Positions 42,321 through 51,425 are shown, counted from the stretch's first letter. The stretch: DNA of 64,000 nt from SVTX01 sp045653805 (GCA_045653805.1 JAZOMF010000075.1:62001-126000), one strand, 5' to 3'. Notes: a model not told the origin generated them from the sequence alone. Made by a program: numbers and translations.

Positions 42321-43106
42321 TCACCGCCCGCAAAGTTCGTCTAACGTACCAAAGCGATACCCTTGAGATTTCAGTGTAACTATCACGTCCTCAAGTATCG
42401 CGGCATTTGTTGCCGACGTAGGATGCAAAAGCATTACCTCGCCGTTGTGAACATTATCAAGTATCTTCTTTTTCGCCTTTTCTGGTGACATTTGCTTATT
42501 ATTGTCCCAATCAGCATATGCAAAACTCCAGAAAATCGTTTTATATCCAAGCTCATTTGCATAATTTAACGATTCTTCGTCAAATCTTCCTTCAGGGGGA
42601 CGGTAATAGTCGGAGATCTCTTTGCCAATCGTTTCTTGGCAGACGCTCTTTAGCGAATTTAATTCATTTGCAAGCACATCACGGCTTTTACCTACCATAG
42701 TTTTGTGCGAATAGGTGTGATTGCAGACAAGATGTCCTTGATCAAACATTCGGCATACTAAATCGGGATTAGATCTCACCAGATTTCCAAGTATAAAAAA
42801 TGCGGCTGGCACATTTTGCCTTTTCAATACATTTAAGATTTTCTCAATATTACCGTTCTCATATCCTGCATCAAACGTAAGATATATAACCTTATCCTGG
42901 TCGTTATCACCGTGAGCTTTATCTATATAATAACCACCGTAACGCTCAATAAACTGAAATTGAGAATCGGCTGTAGGTTGAAGATTATCATTTCGGTGAA
43001 CACAGTACCAGCTATATCCACCCTTGTCGGATGCACCGGTATTTATTGCAAAAACCATGATCAATGCCACCAACAAAATCATCGATAAATATTTAATTTT
43101 TTTCAC
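42321..43106 (-). CDS. pdaA: PdaA-type delta-lactam-biosynthetic deacetylase
   Basis: A 261-residue exported deacetylase. After a signal peptide (about 1-25) come the PdaA hallmarks YLTFDAGYENG (with Ala-Gly where NodB enzymes have Asp-Gly), NHTYSHKTM, YRPPEGRFDEE and MLLHPTSATN. PdaA removes acetyl from N-acetylmuramic acid for muramic-delta-lactam formation in the spore cortex, consistent with spoIIID in this window. The start codon is GTG at 43106 with AGGAG upstream. It is the first gene of a two-gene deacetylase operon. Confidence 0.88.
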   Translation of the reverse strand: MKKIKYLSMILLVALIMVFAINTGASDKGGYSWYCVHRNDNLQPTADSQFQFIERYGGYYIDKAHGDNDQDKVIYLTFDAGYENGNIEKILNVLKRQNVPAAFFILGNLVRSNPDLVCRMFDQGHLVCNHTYSHKTMVGKSRDVLANELNSLKSVCQETIGKEISDYYRPPEGRFDEESLNYANELGYKTIFWSFAYADWDNNKQMSPEKAKKKILDNVHNGEVMLLHPTSATNAAILEDVIVTLKSQGYRFGTLDELCGR

Positions 43107-43170
43107 CGTATCAACTCCTTTCTCATCTTATTTTCCGCAAAAAACTCAACATTATTTATTTAAAAATATG

Positions 43171-43199
43171 TTGACATTTATTGAATATTATGTTAAAAT
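43171..43199 (+). promoter_or_regulatory. Promoter for the small membrane protein
   Basis: TTGACA (43171-43176), 17-bp spacer, TGT-extended TAAAAT (43194-43199). Its predicted start point rules out an upstream ATG at 43203. Confidence 0.8.
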
Positions 43200-43238
43200 G
43201 AAATGAAATACATATATATAGGGAGGCGCCACATAAAC

Positions 43239-43511
43239 ATGGAAACAAAGATAGTTATTGGCTTTTTTGTCGGACTTTTATGCGGTATAGTCCCTTTATT
43301 TTTTGGACTTTTGAAAAAAAGCAAGATTCTTGGAATTTCGGGAACGGTTGCCTCTGCCGGTGCAGGTGTGCTGTTCAGCGCACTTGACAAATCTCCCTTC
43401 TCCGCCCTGGTGGTTGCAATTTTGTTTATCGTCATAATAATTGCAAGCACTAAACGGCGTTCAAATGAAGAGTATGAAGACGATGACGACATAGATCCCG
43501 ATATAACCTAA
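43239..43511 (+). CDS. Small two-to-three-span membrane protein
   Basis: A 90-residue unrecognised protein. Hydrophobic spans cover about residues 5-25, 32-50 and 56-75. The N-terminal span ends LKKSK, and the tail (about 76-90) is acidic, ending EDDDDIDPDIT. I choose ATG 43239 (METKIVIGFF) because the strong promoter places the transcript start just after an earlier in-frame ATG at 43203. The GGGAGG lies 12 bases upstream, a somewhat long spacing. It has its own terminator, so it is monocistronic. Confidence 0.6.
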   Translation: METKIVIGFFVGLLCGIVPLFFGLLKKSKILGISGTVASAGAGVLFSALDKSPFSALVVAILFIVIIIASTKRRSNEEYEDDDDIDPDIT

Positions 43512-43512
43512 G

Positions 43513-43549
43513 CATATCCGACGGTTTTTCACTTTCGGATATGTTTTTT
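43513..43549 (+). terminator. Terminator of the small membrane protein gene
   Basis: Stem CATATCCGA / TCGGATATG followed by TTTTTT. Confidence 0.85.
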
Positions 43550-43581
43550 GTTGTAAACTCGGAAATTATTACGAAAATCTA

Positions 43582-43610
43582 TATACAAACCGAAAAAAAT
43601 ATGTTATAAT
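43582..43610 (+). promoter_or_regulatory. Promoter for the rlmB operon
   Basis: -35 TATACA (43582-43587), 17-bp spacer, extended -10 TGT TATAAT (hexamer 43605-43610). Confidence 0.65.
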
Positions 43611-43652
43611 TATAATATTATAGATATTAATATTTAATAATGGGTGATCATT

Positions 43653-44534
43653 ATGGAAAAGAACAACAAATTTGGCAAGAAAAATAACAATTCTAAAAAT
43701 TATTCCAAGGGAAAAAGCTCTTCCGGCAACTCTTATGAGCGCCGAGAGAAATACACTAAGTATTCCTCTCGTGAGGACGCAATGGCAGGGTCTGAGGAAG
43801 GTGCCGGTCTCGTTATCGGTAGAAATGCGGTAAGAGAGCTTCTCAAATCCGACCGCGAAATCGACAAGCTTCTCGTACAAAAAGGTGAGCGCGAGGGTTC
43901 TATCGTGGTTCTTGTGGCAATGGCTGTTGAAAAAGGAATCCCCGTAGTAGAAACCGATAAAAACAAGCTTGACTCTATGGCGGGCTTTGTTCCCCACCAG
44001 GGCGTTATCGCTATGGCTTCCGAAAAGGAATACTGCACTGTAGAGGATATACTTGAAATTGCCAAGGAGCGTGGTGAGGCTCCCCTTATAGTTATAGCAG
44101 ACGGCATTACCGATCCCTACAATCTCGGCGCTCTGATTAGATGTGCAGAGGGATCGGGCGCTCACGGAATTATTATTCCCAAGAGACGCTCCACAGGGCT
44201 CACTCCCCTTGTTTCCAAGGCATCTGCAGGTGCTATCGAGCATATGGCTATTGCAAAAGTTTCTAATATTTCCAACACTATCCTCTCCCTCAAAGAAAAG
44301 GGCGTGTGGGTATTTGCCGCAGAGGCGGGCGGAAAGCCTTATTATGAGACGGATTTTAAGGGTCCCTGCGCGCTTGTGTTTGGAAGCGAAGGCAACGGAG
44401 TATCTCAGATAGTAGTAGACAACTGCGATGCACTGACATCCATTCCTATGTATGGAAAGGTCAATTCCTTTAACGTCTCCACAGCAGCATCTGTAATTCT
44501 GTGCGAGGCTGCAAAGCAAAACAGAACAAAGTAA
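43653..44534 (+). CDS. rlmB: 23S rRNA (guanosine-2'-O-)-methyltransferase RlmB
   Basis: A 293-residue SPOUT methyltransferase. An N-terminal Lys/Asn/Ser-rich tail (1-45) precedes the substrate-binding domain (about 50-130, beginning GLVIGRNAVRELLKSD). The catalytic domain shows IADGITDPYNLGALIRCAEGSG, LVFGSEGNGVSQ and IPMYGKVNSFNVSTAASVIL, the RlmB/TrmH motif set. The bacterial target is G2251 in 23S rRNA. The ATG at 43653 is preferred over a GTG nine bases upstream. It is followed by the large P-type-ATPase-like gene after 45 bases. Confidence 0.93.
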   Translation: MEKNNKFGKKNNNSKNYSKGKSSSGNSYERREKYTKYSSREDAMAGSEEGAGLVIGRNAVRELLKSDREIDKLLVQKGEREGSIVVLVAMAVEKGIPVVETDKNKLDSMAGFVPHQGVIAMASEKEYCTVEDILEIAKERGEAPLIVIADGITDPYNLGALIRCAEGSGAHGIIIPKRRSTGLTPLVSKASAGAIEHMAIAKVSNISNTILSLKEKGVWVFAAEAGGKPYYETDFKGPCALVFGSEGNGVSQIVVDNCDALTSIPMYGKVNSFNVSTAASVILCEAAKQNRTK

Positions 44535-44579
44535 TTTTAAAATTAAGTTATAAAAATTTCAAAGAAGGAGGAACCTCTT

Positions 44580-47534
44580 ATGGCAAGACAAAGCAAAAAA
44601 AGCAGAAATGAGCTTGATTTGATACTGGAACAGCTTAAAAGGTCATATGCTGCTGATTCTGCCAACTCTCTTGAAGATGATCTGCTTGAATCCCCAAAGC
44701 ACGAGGAGGATGCTGAACTTAATGAGATATTAGGTAGAATATTCTCGTACGATGAAACAGAAAAACAGACTGAACCCATTCAGCCCAACGCAGAATCTGC
44801 TGCCGAGGTGATCTCCCATTCAAACGAGCCAGTAACCGAAGCAGGGGCACCGGATATTAAAAGTAATTCTGAAACAACTACCGAAATTGCCGAGACCGTC
44901 GAAAACAACGAAGATCTAATCGAGTCCTCTGCGGTGGAAACAAATGAAGTAACGGAAACACGCACCCTTGATCCAGAGTCGAATATTTCCGAATCTTCAA
45001 CAGAAAATGTATTAGAAGCAAACACCTCCGAAATTGAGGTTGAAAGTGCTTCCCAAGATGCTACCGACATAAATGCGGTGGACAACGTACTTAGTATTAT
45101 GTTCTCCGGAAAATCTAAAAACGGCAAGCACGAACAGGGTGGAAAAGCGGTGGAAAGCATAATTGAGGATACTGTTCCCGATATTACTACCCCGGACGAG
45201 GCTGAAGAGACCACAGAAATCGAAGAAATTACTGACAATACCGTTGAACATGCGATTTGTGACGATGCAGATACGCTTTATGATGATAGCGAAATCTTTG
45301 CTGACATTGAAGCAGATGACATCGTAACAAACGATGAAGACGATACAGTATTTGCGGTAGAAGATGAGGAATATGCAACCGATGAAGAAAATGTCGAAGT
45401 TCAAGACAACGACATTTACGACGCTTTAACATCGGAACAGCTGGACCCCCCACAGTATGAGCCAATTTCCCTACCTCACGTAATCTTAACTCGCGCAGAA
45501 TACACTCAGGATCCACTGCAAGATAGTTTCCCTACACTAGATTTCCATGCACCTGCAATCGAGAATACACAGGATAAGTCTACCACATACGACAAAATTG
45601 TTGATCAGCCCGAAAAGTCGGAAAACATACACAAAGAAGAAGTCTTCGATGAGAATGACATATCTTTGCTATTGAAGATTGGATATGACCAGGAGATTCG
45701 ATCCAAGGTAGGAGAAAAAAAGACACAGCAGGTCATACTGGAGTCAGATTATAGCTTCACACCGGATCCCACAAAAAAGATATTTGGTTTTTGTGGCAAA
45801 GAACTTACAAATCGAAATCAAATTAACGAAATTAAGGAAAAATACAAGACAGATCAAAAGAATCTTATTATTCTTATGTCTGTGGTTTCCATTCTGTCAC
45901 TACTGTTATTATACATAACATGCTCTTTTGAGTTTTATACCGACAAAGTGGCAAACTTCCCCATTTTTCTTTTAATGGATTTCGGGTTGGTGCTACTGAT
46001 AATGGCGGTGCTATATAAAAAGCTCGTTTCAGGAATAAATAAGCTTATAAAATTGGAGACAAGCACAAACACCCTGCTCTTCTTTATTGCAACGGCATAC
46101 CTTCTGTATACGATCTTCTCGCTGATTGCCTACGCAATTGCTGGCAACTCGGTAACTCAAAAAGAGCTGATGCTATTCGGTTTCGCAGTTTCAATATATG
46201 CGGTGCTTTCTCTTGTTTCTGATTTTTTGAATTGCATAAGAGAGCGTCGAACATTCAATATTATAAGTTCGTCCGATACACTCTACACCGCAGAAAAATT
46301 CAATATAAAAACAAGCAATAAGTCTACCGGAGACAGCGAAAATAATTACATAACCCGTAAAACAAAGCTGCTAAGCGGTTATTTTAGAAAAATATCTAAA
46401 GACGATGAGTTGGGAATAAAACCTATGTATCTTATAGGAATAGCTCCGATAATTTCCCTTACATTGGGACTTGCGGTATACTTCTTAAGCTCAAGCATAT
46501 CCCTCTGTGTTTCCGTGGTAATGCTTTCGCTTTTGTTCTGTGTGCCGGTTCCGTTTGTATTTACATCCACACTTATACGTTTTGTACTGCTTAATCCCCG
46601 ATCAAACAAAAAATCCGCTTATATAGGCAATTTCGCCCCCGAGGAAATGTCCCATACTACACGACTTACATTCAATGATAATGACTGTATTGAACTTGTG
46701 GGCTATACCGAAATCCACCCCAGCGGAAGAAACGATACACATGAATCACTCAAGGTGGCATATGAAATATTCAGTGCTCTCGGTGGTCCTCTTTCGACTA
46801 TTGGAAACACTGAACTTACACATAGCGATCGCAAATCACACGATGTGGTTATAAACCAGATCACTAATGAGGGTATCGATATTTATTACGATTCATCCGT
46901 AAACGTTCTGCTTGGCGATAGACATTATATGCAGAGTCACAACATAAAGGTAAAGACCGATACCAATCTTCACGCAGCTACTAAAGGAAACGATAAATCA
47001 GTTATATTCATGGCATTTGACGGTGTGCCCAAGCTTGGATTTATCATAAACAGCCGTATAACTCCCAAGTTTATGATAATGTCGGAATCTCTCATAAAAT
47101 CGGGCATAAAAATATGTGTTCAATCCTATGAGCCGCAGATTAACAATCTTTACTTTGAGCAGAACAAGGGGCAATTCATGTCCTCCGTCAACGTAATAAA
47201 GCCCGAAAATTACGAATCAAGAGACACACGAGATATGTGCGACGGATGTGTTGTTTCCTCTTCCGACAGTTTCGAACTGGCTCAAATGATAGCTCAAAGC
47301 TCGCAAATAGCAAAACAAATGAAGATTAACAAGCTTGTAAACGTGGGCATTCTGGTCTTCTGCATTCTTTCGTCCCTTATGGTCGCAGCTATCTCGACAT
47401 ACGGCACACAGCTCGCTGACGAACTCAGTGTTCTGACGAACCACCTTACTACAGTGTTCAATGTGCTTATGGCGGCAAGCCTTATCCCGGTTATTTTCGA
47501 GATAGTAGCAATCTTCAAAAACAAAAAGCATTAA
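44580..47534 (+). CDS. P1B-type-ATPase-like membrane protein lacking catalytic motifs
   Basis: A 984-residue protein. Residues 1-380 form a low-complexity Glu/Asp/Thr/Ser-rich cytosolic tail. Eight hydrophobic spans follow (near 428-448, 460-479, 497-519, 529-550, 617-640, 643-668, 920-940 and 955-980), the helix layout of a heavy-metal P1B ATPase. Span 6 has C654-V-P-V-P658 where CPC occurs. At the phosphorylation site LVF-DKTGT, this protein reads LTF-N699-D-N-D-C703. LLGDRHYM and FMAFDGVPKLGFIINSRITPK (from about 810) resemble the nucleotide and P-domain segments of such pumps. The TGE motif and GDGxND loop are missing. I infer a non-pumping pseudo-ATPase. The Shine-Dalgarno is strong (AAGGAGG) and the gene lies between rlmB and a radical SAM pair. 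Confidence 0.6.
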   Translation: MARQSKKSRNELDLILEQLKRSYAADSANSLEDDLLESPKHEEDAELNEILGRIFSYDETEKQTEPIQPNAESAAEVISHSNEPVTEAGAPDIKSNSETTTEIAETVENNEDLIESSAVETNEVTETRTLDPESNISESSTENVLEANTSEIEVESASQDATDINAVDNVLSIMFSGKSKNGKHEQGGKAVESIIEDTVPDITTPDEAEETTEIEEITDNTVEHAICDDADTLYDDSEIFADIEADDIVTNDEDDTVFAVEDEEYATDEENVEVQDNDIYDALTSEQLDPPQYEPISLPHVILTRAEYTQDPLQDSFPTLDFHAPAIENTQDKSTTYDKIVDQPEKSENIHKEEVFDENDISLLLKIGYDQEIRSKVGEKKTQQVILESDYSFTPDPTKKIFGFCGKELTNRNQINEIKEKYKTDQKNLIILMSVVSILSLLLLYITCSFEFYTDKVANFPIFLLMDFGLVLLIMAVLYKKLVSGINKLIKLETSTNTLLFFIATAYLLYTIFSLIAYAIAGNSVTQKELMLFGFAVSIYAVLSLVSDFLNCIRERRTFNIISSSDTLYTAEKFNIKTSNKSTGDSENNYITRKTKLLSGYFRKISKDDELGIKPMYLIGIAPIISLTLGLAVYFLSSSISLCVSVVMLSLLFCVPVPFVFTSTLIRFVLLNPRSNKKSAYIGNFAPEEMSHTTRLTFNDNDCIELVGYTEIHPSGRNDTHESLKVAYEIFSALGGPLSTIGNTELTHSDRKSHDVVINQITNEGIDIYYDSSVNVLLGDRHYMQSHNIKVKTDTNLHAATKGNDKSVIFMAFDGVPKLGFIINSRITPKFMIMSESLIKSGIKICVQSYEPQINNLYFEQNKGQFMSSVNVIKPENYESRDTRDMCDGCVVSSSDSFELAQMIAQSSQIAKQMKINKLVNVGILVFCILSSLMVAAISTYGTQLADELSVLTNHLTTVFNVLMAASLIPVIFEIVAIFKNKKH

Positions 47535-47575
47535 TCACAGCACTCTTATAGAGCAATTTTACGGAGTACTCTTAA

Positions 47576-49432
47576 ATGAACAATAATTTCTATTCAATTT
47601 TAAAGCAGGTTCAAAAGCCAGGTCGTTATTCGGGTGGCGAATACGGACAGATAATCAAAGATAAGGAGAATGTCAAGGCAAGATTTGCCTTTGCCTTTCC
47701 CGATACCTACGAAATAGGTATGTCCAATCTCGGTGTAAGAATTCTTTACGAATGCCTTAACCGCGAGGATGACATTTGGTGCGAGCGCGTATATGACCCT
47801 TGGGTCGATATGCAGGAAAAGATGGTAGAGCACGATATTCCTCTTTGGGCACACGAAAGCAAAGACCCCGTAAAGGATTTCGACTTCCTTGGCTTCACTC
47901 TCCAATATGAGATGTCCTATACCAACGTTCTCAACATGCTGGAGCTTTCAGGCATTCCCCTGAGAGCGGCAGACCGTGGCGAGGATTTCCCCATTGTTAT
48001 CGGTGGCGGTCCTTGCGCGTATAACCCCGAGCCCGTTGCAGATTTCTTTGACCTCTTCAATATCGGAGAGGGAGAAAGCCTTCTCGTTGAGATCGTCCGT
48101 CTCTACATAAAGATGAAGGACGAGGGCAGATACACTAAGGCAGACTTTCTCCACGAGGCGGCAAGAACTATTCCGGGTGTGTACGTTCCCTCTCTCTATG
48201 ACGTATCCTATAACAATGATGGCACAATCAAGGCGTACACACCTATTTATGACGATATCCCCACAAAGATAACAAAGCGCATTGTTGAGGACCTTGACAA
48301 AGCTCCTTTCCCCGACTACGCAATTATGCCCTACACCGAGGTGGTTCATGACAGAATCATGCTTGAGGTGTTTAGAGGATGCATCCGTGGATGTCGATTC
48401 TGTCAGGCGGGTATTATCTATCGTCCCGTAAGAGAAAAATCCCCCGATTTGCTCAACGAGCAAGCAAAGTGCATCTTTGAAAACACGGGATACGAGGAAA
48501 TTTCTCTGGCTTCCCTTTCTATAAGCGACTACACCGGACTTCCCGAGCTTACGGACAAGCTCCTTGATTGGACTCAGGAAAATATGGTCAGCTTCTCGCT
48601 TCCTTCTCTTCGTGTTGATAGCTTCACCAAGGAATTGATGGAAAAGGTGGCTTCAGTTCGCTCCTCCTCTCTCACCTTTGCTCCCGAGGCAGGCACACAG
48701 AGACTTCGTGACGTTATAAACAAAAACGTGCTCGAGGACGACCTTATGAAAGCGGTCAATGTTGCCTTTGACGTAGGCAAAACCCAAGTTAAGCTCTACT
48801 TTATGCAGGGACTTCCTACCGAGACATACGAAGACCTTGAGGGTATTCCCGCCCTTGCCAAGAAGGTTATCGAAGCGTTCTATGCTAATCCTAATCACAA
48901 CCGCGCAAAGGCTCCTCAGGTCACCTTCAGTGTTTCCCCCTTCATTCCCAAGCCCTTTACTCCCTTCCAGTGGGAGCCTCAGGACACCCTTGAGGTTATC
49001 AAGGAAAAGCAGGAATTCGTTGGCAAGTGCGTAACCGACCGAAAGATAAAATATCAGCATCACGATCCCGAAACCTGCTGTATTGAAGCGGTATTGGCAC
49101 GCGGTGACAGAAGACTTGCCCCCGCCCTTGAGTTGGCTTGCCGTGAGGGCTTTAAATTCGACGCGTGGAGCGAATTCTTCAATTACGATAAATGGATGAG
49201 TGTATTTGAGCGCTCCGGCGTAGATCCTGCGTTTTACGCCAACAGAAGATATTCCTACGATGAGGTTCTTCCTTGGGATATCATCGATTGCGGCGTAACC
49301 AAAGAATTCCTTTTGAGAGAAAGCAAAAAGGCACACGAGGGTAACACTACCCCCAACTGCCGCGAAAAGTGCTCCGCTTGCGGTGCAAACAGACTTGGAG
49401 GTGAAAGAACATGTTGTCCGAAAAAGAAATAA
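47576..49432 (+). CDS. TIGR03960-type radical SAM protein with B12-binding-like N-terminus
   Basis: A 618-residue radical SAM protein. The N-terminal third resembles a cobalamin-binding Rossmann region with FPDTYEIGMSNLGVRILYE and GGGPCAYNPEPVADFFD. The [4Fe-4S] motif C269-x3-C273-x2-C276 lies in FRGCIRGCRFCQAG. The C-terminal part has a further Cys-rich segment NCREKCSACGANRLGG near the end. This type is usually encoded next to a TIGR03936/DUF2344 protein, as here, and its reaction is not established. It ends by overlapping the partner gene by 22 bases. Confidence 0.85.
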   Translation: MNNNFYSILKQVQKPGRYSGGEYGQIIKDKENVKARFAFAFPDTYEIGMSNLGVRILYECLNREDDIWCERVYDPWVDMQEKMVEHDIPLWAHESKDPVKDFDFLGFTLQYEMSYTNVLNMLELSGIPLRAADRGEDFPIVIGGGPCAYNPEPVADFFDLFNIGEGESLLVEIVRLYIKMKDEGRYTKADFLHEAARTIPGVYVPSLYDVSYNNDGTIKAYTPIYDDIPTKITKRIVEDLDKAPFPDYAIMPYTEVVHDRIMLEVFRGCIRGCRFCQAGIIYRPVREKSPDLLNEQAKCIFENTGYEEISLASLSISDYTGLPELTDKLLDWTQENMVSFSLPSLRVDSFTKELMEKVASVRSSSLTFAPEAGTQRLRDVINKNVLEDDLMKAVNVAFDVGKTQVKLYFMQGLPTETYEDLEGIPALAKKVIEAFYANPNHNRAKAPQVTFSVSPFIPKPFTPFQWEPQDTLEVIKEKQEFVGKCVTDRKIKYQHHDPETCCIEAVLARGDRRLAPALELACREGFKFDAWSEFFNYDKWMSVFERSGVDPAFYANRRYSYDEVLPWDIIDCGVTKEFLLRESKKAHEGNTTPNCREKCSACGANRLGGERTCCPKKK

Positions 49433-50136
49433 GACCCGGTAGCAAAAAGCTTTCACGCCCCATGCTGGAAACGCCAGAAACCGTAAGAATTAAGTTTTGT
49501 AAGGTTGGAACTCTTCAGTTTATTTCTCACCTCGACCTTCAGAGAACCTTTCATCGTGTGCTTGTAAGAGCCGGCATTCCCATGTGGTACACCAAGGGAT
49601 TTAACCCCCATGCAAAGCTTGTTTTCGGTGTTCCGCTTTCCGTTGGAACAGAAAGCATGTGCGAAATGGCTGACCTTAAGATCGAGCGCAAGATAAGCCT
49701 TGAGGAGATCAAAAATCAGCTCAACGAGCATCTCACCGATGAGATGTACGTGCTTGAAGCATATTATCCCACCACGAAGTTCGCCGACGTTGCATATGCC
49801 GACTATACCATTACCTTAAATTCTAATGAAATTGGCACAGACAGCGAAAATGCCTCCGCAGACCTCTTCGCATCCCCCATTATGATGATCAAAAAGTCAA
49901 AATCGGGCGAAAAAGAGGTTGATATCACCGGATTTATAAAGAAAATTTTCTTCAAGGCTGACAATGGTGTAATGACCATAAACACCGTTCTTTCGGCAGG
50001 AAGCACTGAAAATCTTAACCCCGAGTATATAGTTACTGCACTCAAAAACAACGGTATATTTGGAAAAGACCCCGATTGCAGCTACCGTATTATGAGAAAT
50101 CGTGTTTACGACAAGCATCTTATCGAATTTAAGTAA
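49411..50136 (+). CDS. TIGR03936/DUF2344 radical-SAM-associated protein
   Basis: A 241-residue partner protein. The hallmark is RIKFCKVGTLQFISHLDLQRTFHRVLVRAGIPMWYTKGFNPHAKL (from about residue 26). The segment FGVPLSVGTESMCEMADL follows. In many Firmicutes this domain is fused or adjacent to the TIGR03960 radical SAM protein and lies near rne/rng and ribosomal protein genes; here those are absent. The ATG at 49411, preceded by GGAGGT, overlaps the upstream gene by 22 bases, suggesting coupling. Function unknown. Confidence 0.85.
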   Translation: MLSEKEIRPGSKKLSRPMLETPETVRIKFCKVGTLQFISHLDLQRTFHRVLVRAGIPMWYTKGFNPHAKLVFGVPLSVGTESMCEMADLKIERKISLEEIKNQLNEHLTDEMYVLEAYYPTTKFADVAYADYTITLNSNEIGTDSENASADLFASPIMMIKKSKSGEKEVDITGFIKKIFFKADNGVMTINTVLSAGSTENLNPEYIVTALKNNGIFGKDPDCSYRIMRNRVYDKHLIEFK

Positions 50137-50153
50137 AATTTATCGTCATTGTC

Positions 50154-50178
50154 ACATAAATTCACCATGAATTTATGT
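50154..50178. other. Perfect 10-bp inverted repeat
   Basis: ACATAAATTC / GAATTTATGT with a 5-base ACCAT loop, 18 bases after the DUF2344 stop. No T-run follows, so it may be a weak terminator, operator or stability hairpin. Confidence 0.45.
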
Positions 50179-50212
50179 TCAATATACGAAAATATTTTTT
50201 TATGCAAAAGGT

Positions 50213-50241
50213 TTGATTTTTGCACCAAATTATGTTAAAAT
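50213..50241 (+). promoter_or_regulatory. Promoter for the flavodoxin-like gene
   Basis: -35 TTGATT (50213-50218), 17-bp spacer, extended -10 TGT TAAAAT (hexamer 50236-50241). Confidence 0.7.
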
Positions 50242-50280
50242 AAATTATAATATAAAAACATTTATTGGAGGAAAACAACT

Positions 50281-50703
50281 ATGTCAATCAAAATGAGAGT
50301 TCTCTGCTACCCCGAGAACAAGAAAAAGCTTACCGCCATCGGAAACATGATCAAGGCTGAATACGACCTCAGCGTAAACGCTGTTGACCGCATTCCCTCT
50401 GCATATCCCTGCGACAGAGAAAGAATCGTAATTCTCGCTACCAGCATCAAGGGCAAGCTTCCCGATGACTACAGACTCTACGTAAGAGAGCTTACCAAGG
50501 CAAGAGCACAAAACGTTGCTATTCTTGCAGCAGGTGACGACGAGTGCGTTGAAAAGACCAAGGAGCTTCTCCGCGAAGCAGGCACTAACATAATTGACGA
50601 TGTTATGAAGATCAAGATCGGTTTCTTTGATTCCAAGGTATCCGACGCCGAAAAGGCTGACATACTTGCTTGGGTTGAAAAGGTTAAGGCTGAGCTTAAG
50701 TAA
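50281..50703 (+). CDS. Small alpha/beta protein, possibly flavodoxin-like
   Basis: A 140-residue cytosolic protein of unknown function. It has alternating strands and helices: MRVLCYPENKKKLTAIGNMI near the start, RERIVILATSIKGKLPDDYR in the centre, and VAILAAGDDECVEKTKELL. A flavodoxin-type fold is possible, but the phosphate-binding loop pattern (T/S-G-x-T) of true flavodoxins is not seen. The GGAGG Shine-Dalgarno, preferred codons, and its own promoter and terminator suggest a well-expressed single gene. Confidence 0.5.
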   Translation: MSIKMRVLCYPENKKKLTAIGNMIKAEYDLSVNAVDRIPSAYPCDRERIVILATSIKGKLPDDYRLYVRELTKARAQNVAILAAGDDECVEKTKELLREAGTNIIDDVMKIKIGFFDSKVSDAEKADILAWVEKVKAELK

Positions 50704-50713
50704 TTGATTACAT

Positions 50714-50746
50714 AAAAAATCCGACGAAAATTCGTCGGATTTTTTA
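50714..50746 (+). terminator. Terminator of the flavodoxin-like gene
   Basis: Stem AAAAAATCCGACGAA / TTCGTCGGATTTTTT with a short loop. The T-rich tails on both strands could also serve the convergent gene. Confidence 0.9.
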
Positions 50747-50762
50747 TGTATATATCTTTTAA

Positions 50763-51344
50763 TTATATCACTTTAGGAGACACAAAGCTCGTAACATTTG
50801 CGCAGTAACTCTCGTAATTTTCCATGATAATATTAACTATCTCATCAGGAGTTCTGGATGTGGTATCAACAACAAGATTGAAATTATTATGATCGAAGTA
50901 ATCAACGCCGTATATCTGGATAAATCTCTCTCTTTCCACCTTGCCACGCTTGAGCAGTCCCTCACAAGCATCCTCAACACTATCATAGTGCTCCTCTGCG
51001 CCTCTCTGATTCTTCATGACACGGTTAGCCGCCTCCATAGGATCGATGGTGAGGAATATCTTAAATGTATCCTTTGCAAAATGCCACGCCATTCTGGAAT
51101 CAAAAATAAGCTTTTCGTCCTTCTTTTCAACAGAAAGTCTAGTTACAGTTCCGTCGATCTCCTTATCGAGTGCGGGATCCTGCTTAAGCCTCTCGTTAAG
51201 CTCAAGAGTTGTTATTCCAAGGCTACGTGCAAACTCTCGGTTGATAATACCCGTACTAAATATCTCAAAACCGTATCTTTCCTTCAATATATTACAAACG
51301 GTAGACTTTCCGCTTCCTAATTTTCCTGTGATAGAAATAAGCAT
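50763..51344 (-). CDS. Cytidylate-kinase-like P-loop kinase
   Basis: A 193-residue P-loop kinase. Walker A is ITGKLGSGKST (residues 5-15). A lid-like basic segment ANRVMKNQRGAEEHYDS (about 108-124) and the late INREFARSLGIT region resemble the short archaeal/Clostridial cytidylate kinase-like family. In that family CMP/dCMP specificity is only assumed. It is not the canonical Cmk (about 220 residues). The ATG follows GGAAGGAAC. It is adjacent to a divergently unrelated lipoprotein gene upstream on the same strand. Confidence 0.75.
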   Translation of the reverse strand: MLISITGKLGSGKSTVCNILKERYGFEIFSTGIINREFARSLGITTLELNERLKQDPALDKEIDGTVTRLSVEKKDEKLIFDSRMAWHFAKDTFKIFLTIDPMEAANRVMKNQRGAEEHYDSVEDACEGLLKRGKVERERFIQIYGVDYFDHNNFNLVVDTTSRTPDEIVNIIMENYESYCANVTSFVSPKVI

Positions 51345-51385
51345 AATATGTTCCTTCCTGACATTTAAAGATTACAAGCAAATAA

Positions 51386-51417
51386 TAAACCTACCTTCTT
51401 TGACGAAAGTAGGTTTA
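51386..51417 (-). terminator. Terminator of the DUF4430 lipoprotein gene
   Basis: Stem TAAACCTAC / GTAGGTTTA around a 14-base loop, between the lipoprotein gene and the kinase gene on the minus strand; only a short T-rich tail. Confidence 0.6.
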
Positions 51418-51425
51418 ATTGTAAA

